A DNA stretch of 5,052 nucleotides. It comes from an uncultured Prevotella sp. (GTDB lineage Bacteria > Bacteroidota > Bacteroidia > Bacteroidales > Bacteroidaceae). The notes below the pieces were generated by a model. That model made no database searches. It saw nothing but the letters and a program-made list of their open reading frames with translations, and was not told the DNA's origin. Position 1 is the first letter of the stretch. The number at the start of each line of letters is the position of its first letter. A program made the position numbers and the translations under genes. Location of the stretch: NCBI GenBank assembly GCA_946625715.1, contig CAMOTK010000143.1:1-5052 (forward strand), in the 5' to 3' direction. Positions 1-4,841 of this stretch are shown piece by piece.

Positions 1-1
1 G

Positions 2-655
2 GTGGCTCGCCTGCTCAAGCAACAGGGCTGGACAGTGGGCGTGGCTGCACGCCGTGTGGAACTTCTGACGGAGTTTGAGGCTTCGGCACAAATCGATGTC
101 ACCAGCGAAGATGCTGGCCAGAAGTTGCGCCAACTGATAGAAAAGACTGGGGGCATGGACCTTTATTTCCATGCTTCAGGCATCGGTCACCAGAACCGCA
201 CGCTTGAAGCCGACATTGAGCTAAGCACCATCAAAACCAACGCCCTGGGTTTTACGCGCATGGTAGGCGAGGCCTACCGCTATTTTGCCGAACAGGGGCA
301 TGGCCACATTGCTGCCATCTCGTCGATTGCCGGTACTAAAGGTCTCGGACCGGCACCTGCCTATTCGGCCACAAAGGCCCTGCAGAACGTCTACCTTCAG
401 GCGTTGGAGCAGCAAGCGCACCAGCGCGGACTCGACATTGCAATTACTGACATCCGACCGGGCTTTGTCGATACCGCCCTCTTGGCCGGCGATTTCCGCT
501 ATCCGCTGATGCTGAAGCCAGAGCGCGTGGCCCGCGAGATTGTGGCGTCTATCAACCGAAAGCGCCACATCCGTGTCATCGACTGGAAATATCGTATTCT
601 GACGCCGCTTTGGCGCAGCCTGCCCCGCTGGGTGTGGCGCAGACTGCGCATATAG
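2..655 (+). CDS. Short-chain dehydrogenase/reductase (SDR), 5'-truncated by window edge
   Basis: This is the C-terminal 217 residues of a classical SDR oxidoreductase, a cytoplasmic NAD(P)H-dependent enzyme; the substrate is unknown. Seen, numbering from the first codon in the window: the ASG of the NNAG-like motif at 58-60, a catalytic-type Asn at 80, the catalytic Ser at about 107-108, YSATK (YxxxK) at 121-125, and PGFVDT at 153-158. The C-terminus is basic and Trp-rich (about 195-217), which may lie on the membrane. The N-terminal TGxxxGIG nucleotide-binding motif is absent because the gene begins before the window. The first GTG encodes an internal Val in a typical 'VARLLKQQGW' helix and is not a believable start. 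A full-length SDR would need roughly 20-35 more residues. The gene converges on the Tat operon, with 6 bp between stop codons. Family assignment is secure; specificity is not. Confidence 0.9.
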   Translation: MARLLKQQGWTVGVAARRVELLTEFEASAQIDVTSEDAGQKLRQLIEKTGGMDLYFHASGIGHQNRTLEADIELSTIKTNALGFTRMVGEAYRYFAEQGHGHIAAISSIAGTKGLGPAPAYSATKALQNVYLQALEQQAHQRGLDIAITDIRPGFVDTALLAGDFRYPLMLKPERVAREIVASINRKRHIRVIDWKYRILTPLWRSLPRWVWRRLRI

Positions 656-661
656 CAGTCG

Positions 662-2041
662 TCAGATGTCTTGTTTCAACTGCTCAATCATCTCGTCGAT
701 TTTGGCCAGCTCGCGCGGAATACGAATGTTCTGCGGACAGTGAGGTTCGCACTGCCCACATTGTATGCAGTGGTCGGGCTGGCGGTCGCGCGGTATGGTG
801 CGGTCCAAACTGATGAGATACTTGCGGCGGTTTTTCCTGTAGTCGGCATTGCCCGCGTTGTTGGGCAGTGACCCCTCGTTCTTACATTTATTATAATGTA
901 CGAAGATGCCTGGAATGTCGATGCCGTACGGGCAGGGCATGCAGTACTTGCAGTCGTTGCAGGGAATGTTTTCCAAACCTAAGATTTTCTCGGCTACCAC
1001 CTTGTGCAGATACTCCTGTTCGGCCGCGGTCAGCGGTTTCAACGGACAGTACGACAGCAGATTGTCCTTCAGGTGTTCCATGTAGGTCATGCCCGAGAGC
1101 ACGGTAAGCACCCCTTCGGGTGTGCCGGCATAGCGGAAAGCCCATGAAGCCACGGAGCGCTCAGGGTCGCGCTGTTTCAGTTCCGTCATCAGGTATTGAG
1201 GCAAGTTGGCCAGTCGGCCGCCTAAGAGTGGTTCCATGATGACCGAGGGAATGCCGCGCTTCTGCAGTTCGGCATAGAGATAGCGGGCATCGGTGTTGCG
1301 CGAGTTGATTTCGTCGGCATAGTCCCAGTCTAAGTAGTTCAGTTCTATCTGCACGAAGTCCCAGTGGTACTTGTCATGCTGTGAGAGCAGCCAGTCGAAC
1401 ACTTTCACGTCACCGTGGTAGGAGAAGCCCAGGTTGCGTATGCGTCCGGCTTCGCGTTCCTTCATGAGAAAGTCTATCATGCCGTTGTCTATGTAGCGCT
1501 GCTTGAACTGCTCCATGCCACCGCCGCCCACGCTGTGCAGCAGGTAGTAGTCTATGTAGTCGACCTGCAGTTCCTTCATCGAGTTGTGGTACATCTCAAT
1601 GCTGGCTTCGCGGCTCCACGTTGCAGGATTGAAGTTCGACAGTTTCGTGGCCACGAAGAAGTCGGTGCGCTTGTGGCGCTTCAGGGCAATGCCCGTGCAG
1701 CGCTCGGAGAGTCCTTTACAATAGGCTGGGCTGGTGTCGAAGTAGTTCAGCCCGTGCTCAATGGCATAGTCCACCTGTCGGTTGACCATTTCCTGGTCGT
1801 ACTCTTCGTCGTTGTCGACCTTTGTCGGCAGGCGCATCATGCCGTAGCCCAAGAGCGACACCTTGTCGCCAGTGCTTGGGTTGGTGCGATAGGTCATCTT
1901 GCCTGTGGGTGGCTCTACCTGTTTTTTGTATTCCTCAGTGGCCTTTTGCTTTTCTTTCTTGCCCGTGCAGGCTGCCAGCGTGGCAGCTGCGCCCGCTCCA
2001 AAGAGCTTGAGAAATGAACGTCTGTTTATTATGTGTTCCAT
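662..2041 (-). CDS. Tat-exported lipoprotein: aldo/keto reductase with C-terminal 2x[4Fe-4S] domain
   Basis: A 459-residue predicted oxidoreductase of the ferredoxin-fused aldo/keto reductase type (COG1453-like). The N-terminus is a textbook Tat lipoprotein signal: NRRSFLK at 6-12, a short Ala/Gly-rich hydrophobic stretch, then lipobox LAAC with Cys25. The mature protein should therefore be folded with cofactors before export and then lipid-anchored outside the inner membrane. The AKR catalytic tetrad appears intact: Asp102 and Tyr107 (FDTSPAY), Lys133 (ATK), His169 (LLH). The C-terminal domain carries CNDCKYCMPCP (Cys361, 364, 367, 370) and CIQCGQCEPHCP (Cys425, 428, 431, 435), enough for two [4Fe-4S] clusters. 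It is the last gene of the operon, 24 bp after the polyferredoxin gene, which is its likely electron partner. A nicotinamide-type enzyme outside the cytoplasm is unusual. The substrate is unknown. Confidence 0.93.
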   Translation of the reverse strand: MEHIINRRSFLKLFGAGAAATLAACTGKKEKQKATEEYKKQVEPPTGKMTYRTNPSTGDKVSLLGYGMMRLPTKVDNDEEYDQEMVNRQVDYAIEHGLNYFDTSPAYCKGLSERCTGIALKRHKRTDFFVATKLSNFNPATWSREASIEMYHNSMKELQVDYIDYYLLHSVGGGGMEQFKQRYIDNGMIDFLMKEREAGRIRNLGFSYHGDVKVFDWLLSQHDKYHWDFVQIELNYLDWDYADEINSRNTDARYLYAELQKRGIPSVIMEPLLGGRLANLPQYLMTELKQRDPERSVASWAFRYAGTPEGVLTVLSGMTYMEHLKDNLLSYCPLKPLTAAEQEYLHKVVAEKILGLENIPCNDCKYCMPCPYGIDIPGIFVHYNKCKNEGSLPNNAGNADYRKNRRKYLISLDRTIPRDRQPDHCIQCGQCEPHCPQNIRIPRELAKIDEMIEQLKQDI

Positions 2042-2049
2042 ATAGATAT

Positions 2050-2063
2050 CGTAAATCGTAAAT
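2050..2063. repeat. Tandem 7-bp duplication (CGTAAAT x2) in intergenic gap
   Basis: Two perfect head-to-tail copies of CGTAAAT fill most of the 24-bp gap between the polyferredoxin stop codon and the start codon of the reductase. On the coding (minus) strand this reads as AT-rich sequence just upstream of the reductase start, where Bacteroidetes genes often have A/T-rich initiation regions. It may be a simple slippage product; no function is shown. Confidence 0.6.
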
Positions 2064-2065
2064 AC

Positions 2066-3565
2066 TTAAATATTATGGTGTACTTCATGACCCTCGACAT
2101 AGATGGCCGAGAAGGGGCGCGAGGGGCACACATATTCGCAGGCACCACAGCCGATGCAAGCCTGCTCGTTGATAGCGGGCACGTAGGGCGACTCCTCGTC
2201 GTTCTCGTCGAGTGGCACCATCTCGATGGCTCCCGTAGGACAGTGGCGGGCACAGTTGCCGCACTCTACACCATCGGTCAGGGGCACGCAGTTCTTCTTA
2301 ATCCACACGGCATGGCCAATTTGTATGCTCGATTTCTCAACATCGTCGAGCGGACGTATAGCGCCGGCCGGACACACATCGGAGCAGCGCGTGCACTCCG
2401 GGCGGCAGAAACCGCGTTCGTAGCTCATCACCGGCTGCATGAGATGCATCAGGTCGGAAGAGGGACGCAGTACACCGTTGGGACATTCGCTCACGCAAAG
2501 CTGACAGCCCGTGCACCGCTGCGCCATGTTGGCAGCCGAGAGCGAACCCGGAGGTGTGAGCGGTGTCTGTCGGGTGGGGGCCACTTTCTCTTCAATCTCG
2601 GCCATGCCGCCGTCTACCTTCTTCTTCTCCTGCGCCATGGCAGCGGTAGTAGCCAGTGCTGTGGCCAGCAGGAACGAGCGTTTCGTGGGGTCGATGGTCT
2701 CCTGAGTGTCGGGCGTGGTTTGGGAAGGTTGCTTGCTCAGCGTCTTCTTGAAACCGAAAGAATAGCTCAGTGCGCCGAACTTACAACTCTCCAGACAGTC
2801 GCCGCAAACCACACACCGACTGTAGTCTACGCTGTGGGTCTTAAAGTCGATGCAAGCCGCCTTACAGTTCTTTGAGCAAAGCGAGCACGACCGGCACTTG
2901 TCGCTGTCGAAGCGAATCTTCAGCCATGAGAAGCGGGCGATGAAGCTCAGCACCGTGCCCACGGGACAGATGGTGTTGCAATAGGTGCGGCCGCCACGCC
3001 ACGCCAGTACGAAAAGCACCACCAGTGTCAGGGCGGCAATGACGAATACCGGCAACGAGCGCATCCACACGTCTACCGAATAGAACGCATAGCTGTCGGC
3101 CCGTTCGGCCAAGGCTGCCAGCAAGTTGTTGCCCAACTGGTAGACGGGCTGCAAAAGCATCGTGGCCATGCGGCCGAAGGCAGAGTAGGGGGCCAGCAGT
3201 TGTACTACCACACTACCGCCTAAAAACAGTGCGGCCAAAAAGACGACCGCAACGGGATAGCGCAACCAGCGCACTTCCTTCGAATAGCTGTAGCGGTTCT
3301 TCTTGGCCTTGCGTCCGAACCAGGCAAAGATGTCCTGCACGATGCCTAACGGGCAGATAACGGAGCAGTAGATGCGTCCGAAGATGAGCGTGAGCACCGC
3401 AAGGGCTACGACAACAACGACGTTCAGCGCCAGCGCAGCCTCTAAGGCCTGCACTTTTGCAAGCCAGCCCAGCCAGTGGTGGAGCGTGCCGGTGAAGTCG
3501 AGAAACAGCAACGTCAGTCCTACGAAGAAGATGGTTGCCAGCGTAATTCTGATTTTCCTTAGCAT
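2066..3565 (-). CDS. Fused NapH/NapG-like membrane polyferredoxin (six [4Fe-4S] clusters predicted)
   Basis: A 499-residue protein joining two normally separate modules. Residues 1-270 resemble NapH/MauN: about four membrane segments (roughly 7-24, 43-62, 103-124, 172-189), two CxxxCP motifs on the predicted cytoplasmic side (Cys67/71, Cys196/200), and a two-cluster ferredoxin (Cys224, 227, 230, 234; Cys251, 254, 257, 261). Residues 294-311 read TKRSFLLATALATTAAMA, a Tat-like signal with KR in place of RR and an AxA site (309-311). Residues 351-480 resemble NapG/MauM, with four Cys quartets (351-361, 387-398, 426-442, 470-480). No Met codon lies near the junction, so the second half is not separately started there. 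The gene is 6 bp from tatC upstream and 24 bp from the reductase gene downstream. No napA, napB or mau genes are present. Inferred role: moving electrons from quinol or a cytoplasmic donor to the exported reductase. Confidence 0.9.
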   Translation of the reverse strand: MLRKIRITLATIFFVGLTLLFLDFTGTLHHWLGWLAKVQALEAALALNVVVVVALAVLTLIFGRIYCSVICPLGIVQDIFAWFGRKAKKNRYSYSKEVRWLRYPVAVVFLAALFLGGSVVVQLLAPYSAFGRMATMLLQPVYQLGNNLLAALAERADSYAFYSVDVWMRSLPVFVIAALTLVVLFVLAWRGGRTYCNTICPVGTVLSFIARFSWLKIRFDSDKCRSCSLCSKNCKAACIDFKTHSVDYSRCVVCGDCLESCKFGALSYSFGFKKTLSKQPSQTTPDTQETIDPTKRSFLLATALATTAAMAQEKKKVDGGMAEIEEKVAPTRQTPLTPPGSLSAANMAQRCTGCQLCVSECPNGVLRPSSDLMHLMQPVMSYERGFCRPECTRCSDVCPAGAIRPLDDVEKSSIQIGHAVWIKKNCVPLTDGVECGNCARHCPTGAIEMVPLDENDEESPYVPAINEQACIGCGACEYVCPSRPFSAIYVEGHEVHHNI

Positions 3566-3571
3566 ATTAAG

Positions 3572-4342
3572 TTAAGTATTTGTTAGTTTCACAATCCAGA
3601 TGCTGCCCTCGTAGAGCAGCCAGATGGGGAGCGACACCACCAGGAGCGTAAACACGTCGGTGGTGGGCGTCACGATAGCCGCCACAATGAGAATCACGAC
3701 CACCGCGTGGCGTCGGTATTGTCGCATCATGTTGCCGCTGATGAGGCCCATGCGTCCGAGTACGGCACAGACCACCGGTAGTTCGAACACCACGCCCATG
3801 ACCAGACTCATCGAGATGAGCGTGTCGATATAGCTTTGCAGCGTGAGCATGTTGCTCACGTCGGGGCTTACCTGATAGGTGCCTAAGAAGCGTACGGTGA
3901 GTGGAAAGATGAGCAGATAGTTGAGTACCGTGCCCACCATGAACATCAGGTAGGCTGCCCCCACTATCCACACGGCTGCTTGGCGCTCGTTCTGATAGAG
4001 CCCGGGCGAGACGAAGCGAAACAGTTCATATAATATATAAGGTGAAGCGCCCAACAGTCCGACATACAGTGCCACGCGCATGTGGGTCATGAACTGCTCG
4101 GTAAGCCCCGTGTTCATGAGCGACACGCAGAACGGCTCGACGCCCAACCAGCGGTAGACAAAGAAGTCGCTCGAGCGCGGTGCCAATACAACGCTGAAGA
4201 GCATGTCTTTCAGGCAGAACGCTACCACGCCAAGCACGGCCATCACCGCCAGCGAGCGCAACAGACAAGCGCGCAGTTCGTCCAGATGGTCCCAGAAGGT
4301 CTGCACCGTCGCAGGACGTTCAGCTGTCGGCTTTTGGCTCAT
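3572..4342 (-). CDS. tatC: Sec-independent protein translocase subunit TatC
   Basis: A 256-residue multispanning inner-membrane protein, the receptor core of the twin-arginine translocase, which binds RR signal peptides and nucleates TatA. Visible hallmarks: HLDELR at 19-24, [11 protein letters not shown] at 110-120 (the conserved cytoplasmic loop that contacts the signal peptide), a membrane Glu187 in VFELPV, and VTPTTD at 224-229. About six hydrophobic segments are apparent (roughly 28-48, 92-112, 122-147, 175-195, 213-228, 232-252), and the length is normal for the family. The start overlaps the 3' end of tatA by 23 bp, which suggests translational coupling, and the stop lies 6 bp before the polyferredoxin gene. 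No tatB is seen, consistent with a TatA-TatC-only system. Confidence 0.97.
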   Translation of the reverse strand: MSQKPTAERPATVQTFWDHLDELRACLLRSLAVMAVLGVVAFCLKDMLFSVVLAPRSSDFFVYRWLGVEPFCVSLMNTGLTEQFMTHMRVALYVGLLGASPYILYELFRFVSPGLYQNERQAAVWIVGAAYLMFMVGTVLNYLLIFPLTVRFLGTYQVSPDVSNMLTLQSYIDTLISMSLVMGVVFELPVVCAVLGRMGLISGNMMRQYRRHAVVVILIVAAIVTPTTDVFTLLVVSLPIWLLYEGSIWIVKLTNT

Positions 4343-4502
4343 TAGCGTCTTTCACTTCGTCGTCGATTTCTTTCATGCCCTGCTTAAAGCTTTTCACGCC
4401 TTTGCCCAGTCCGCGCATCAGTTCGGGAATTTTCTTGCCGCCAAAGAGCAGCAGCACGATGAAGGCAATGATTAGTATTTCTTGTAGTCCAAGTCCAAAC
4501 AT
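4320..4502 (-). CDS. tatA: Twin-arginine translocase subunit TatA/E
   Basis: A 60-residue single-span protein of the TatA/TatE family, which assembles with TatC to form the pathway for folded substrates. Residues about 5-20 form the N-terminal membrane helix, followed by the FGGKKIPEL hinge (20-28) and a basic amphipathic helix (about 29-45, [15 protein letters not shown]), then a short charged tail. It is at the short end for TatA. The order of motifs and the absence of a long acidic coiled-coil tail argue against TatB, though paralogues cannot be separated with certainty by eye. It is the first gene of the operon, with its ATG about 32 bp downstream of a strong promoter match. Its end overlaps tatC by 23 bp. 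Confidence 0.95.
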   Translation of the reverse strand: MFGLGLQEILIIAFIVLLLFGGKKIPELMRGLGKGVKSFKQGMKEIDDEVKDANEPKADS

Positions 4503-4515
4503 AATTGTTTTGTGG

Positions 4516-4527
4516 TTAATCGATTAA
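4516..4527. repeat. 12-bp perfect palindrome near the predicted tat transcription start
   Basis: TTAATCGATTAA is a perfect palindrome. The same segment also contains a direct repeat, TTAATCG, at 4516-4522 and 4524-4530. It lies just downstream of the tat -7 box (4534-4541), about where transcription should begin, so a dimeric protein bound here could block initiation. It could also form a small hairpin at the 5' end of the transcript. The pattern is seen directly; the function is unproven. Confidence 0.45.
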
Positions 4528-4533
4528 TCGTTG

Positions 4534-4565
4534 CAAACTTACAAAAAAAAGTTGAAATGTCCAAA
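4534..4565 (-). promoter_or_regulatory. Bacteroidetes-type promoter for the tatA-tatC-polyferredoxin-reductase operon
   Basis: On the minus strand the sequence reads TTTG (4562-4565), 20 bp, then TAAGTTTG (4534-4541). This is a full match to the Bacteroidetes sigma-ABfr consensus (-33 TTTG, -7 TAnnTTTG). Transcription should begin near 4525-4530, leaving a leader of about 25 nt before tatA. No other promoter of this quality was noticed inside the operon. Confidence 0.8.
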
Positions 4566-4591
4566 CAATTGCCGCTAAAAGCGCCGATTGT
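4565..4591. repeat. Imperfect inverted repeat between the divergent promoters (candidate operator)
   Basis: ACAATTGCCGCT (4565-4576) and AGCGCCGATTGT (4580-4591) are inverted copies with a 3-bp spacer, matching at 10 of 12 positions. The element touches the -33 box of the tat promoter and lies about 30 bp upstream of the pheA -33 box. It is outside both predicted transcripts, so it would act as DNA rather than as an RNA hairpin. A binding site for a dimeric regulator of the tat operon is possible; no regulator is identified. Confidence 0.4.
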
Positions 4592-4621
4592 AAGCAAAAT
4601 TGCAAAAAATCTTTCAAAATA

Positions 4622-4653
4622 TTTGCGTATTATGAAGAATTGTTATACTTTTG
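4622..4653 (+). promoter_or_regulatory. Bacteroidetes-type promoter for the pheA leader and pheA
   Basis: TTTG at 4622-4625, 20 bp, then TACTTTTG at 4646-4653 matches the -33/-7 Bacteroidetes consensus (TTTG, TAnnTTTG), with the same 20-bp spacing as the divergent tat promoter. Transcription should begin near 4658-4662, giving an untranslated stretch of roughly 25 nt before the leader ORF. Confidence 0.8.
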
Positions 4654-4683
4654 CAAGCGTTAAACCAAAAAGAGACAATAGCA

Positions 4684-4758
4684 ATGACGAAGCTCAACGC
4701 ATACTATTACTTCTATTTTTACTTTACAAGCAATTGTGAAGCGGGAAGTCGTGCGTAA
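4684..4758 (+). CDS. Aromatic leader peptide of the pheA attenuator (24 aa)
   Basis: A 24-codon ORF starting MTKLNA, followed by eight consecutive aromatic codons (4702-4725: Y Y Y F Y F Y F, five Tyr and three Phe), then TSNCEAGSRA and TAA. Such a run in a tiny ORF just upstream of an aromatic amino-acid biosynthesis gene is the signature of a regulatory leader peptide. Ribosomes should slow here when charged tRNA-Tyr or tRNA-Phe is scarce. The aromatic run lies directly before or within the first strand of the protector hairpin. The codons after it (18-21) encode the antiterminator strand, so a ribosome that reaches the stop would cover most of that strand. There is no Shine-Dalgarno; the upstream region is A-rich (AGACAAT at 4673-4679), as expected in Bacteroidetes. 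The product itself probably has no function beyond being translated. Confidence 0.88.
   Translation: MTKLNAYYYFYFYFTSNCEAGSRA
4722..4741 (+). promoter_or_regulatory. Protector (1:2) hairpin of the attenuator
   Basis: CTTTACA (4722-4728) pairs with TGTGAAG (4735-4741) as a 7-bp stem with one U-G wobble and a 6-nt loop. The 5' strand overlaps the last aromatic codons of the leader ORF, and the 3' strand overlaps the antiterminator strand. When the leader is not translated, this hairpin would hold that strand and let the terminator form. A ribosome stalled on the last Tyr/Phe codons would open it. Confidence 0.6.
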
Positions 4759-4805
4759 GTTTTTCGGCATAGAGAAATAAAGAAAACAACAAGGTCCCGC
4801 TTCAC
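4736..4805 (+). promoter_or_regulatory. Antiterminator pairing (2:3) of the pheA attenuator
   Basis: GTGAAGCGGGA (4736-4746, inside the leader ORF) is perfectly complementary over 11 bp to TCCCGCTTCAC (4795-4805), which is the 5' strand of the terminator. The intervening A-rich linker includes the leader stop codon. This pairing excludes the terminator. It should form when a ribosome is stalled on the aromatic codons and be blocked when the ribosome runs on to the stop at 4756-4758. Confidence 0.8.
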
Positions 4806-4829
4806 TGAGGTGAAAGCGGGATTTGTTTT
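4795..4829 (+). terminator. Intrinsic terminator (3:4) of the pheA attenuator
   Basis: TCCCGCTTCAC (4795-4805) and GTGAAAGCGGGA (4810-4821) form an 11-bp stem with one bulged A and a TGAG loop, followed directly by TTTGTTTT (4822-4829). The 3' strand is a near copy of the leader segment 4736-4746, differing by one extra A, which is what lets the two compete for 4795-4805. The T-tract ends 12 nt before the pheA ATG, so this hairpin decides whether pheA is transcribed. Confidence 0.87.
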
Positions 4830-4841
4830 AATAAAGACAAT

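Noticed and set aside
2..4. GTG at the left edge as the true start of the dehydrogenase gene
   Set aside because: It would leave the SDR without its N-terminal dinucleotide-binding motif. The context (VARLLKQQGW) is the interior helix that normally follows GIG, so the gene starts upstream of the window.
637..660. Inverted repeats GCGCAG/CTGCGC (637-649) and GACTGC/GCAGTC (642-660) as a bidirectional terminator between the convergent genes
   Set aside because: The stems are short, overlap each other and the SDR stop codon, and have no T-tract on either strand. A weak terminator cannot be excluded but is not supported.
1415..2017. Plus-strand open frame of 200 codons opposite the aldo/keto reductase gene
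   Set aside because: It is a shadow of the reductase gene. No promoter or family features were seen, and the hydrophobic-looking C-terminal part mirrors the Tat signal region.
2690..2700. A separate start codon for the NapG-like half of the polyferredoxin
   Set aside because: No ATG or plausible alternative start is seen immediately before the KRSFLL segment, and the frame is open and continuous through the junction, so a true fusion is the better reading.
2033..2875. Long plus-strand open frame of about 280 codons opposite the polyferredoxin gene
   Set aside because: It is an antisense shadow of a Cys-rich, GC-biased gene. Its translation has no recognisable motif, and the minus-strand frame has clear Fe-S and membrane signatures.
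4320..4502. TatB instead of TatA for the 60-residue protein
   Set aside because: It lacks TatB's longer charged helical tail, and the FGGKKIPEL hinge with a short amphipathic helix fits TatA/E.
4512..4739. Plus-strand open frame of 75 codons crossing the intergenic region
   Set aside because: It begins upstream of the predicted pheA promoter and runs through it. It is AT-rich low-complexity sequence, and the well-supported leader ORF lies in another frame.
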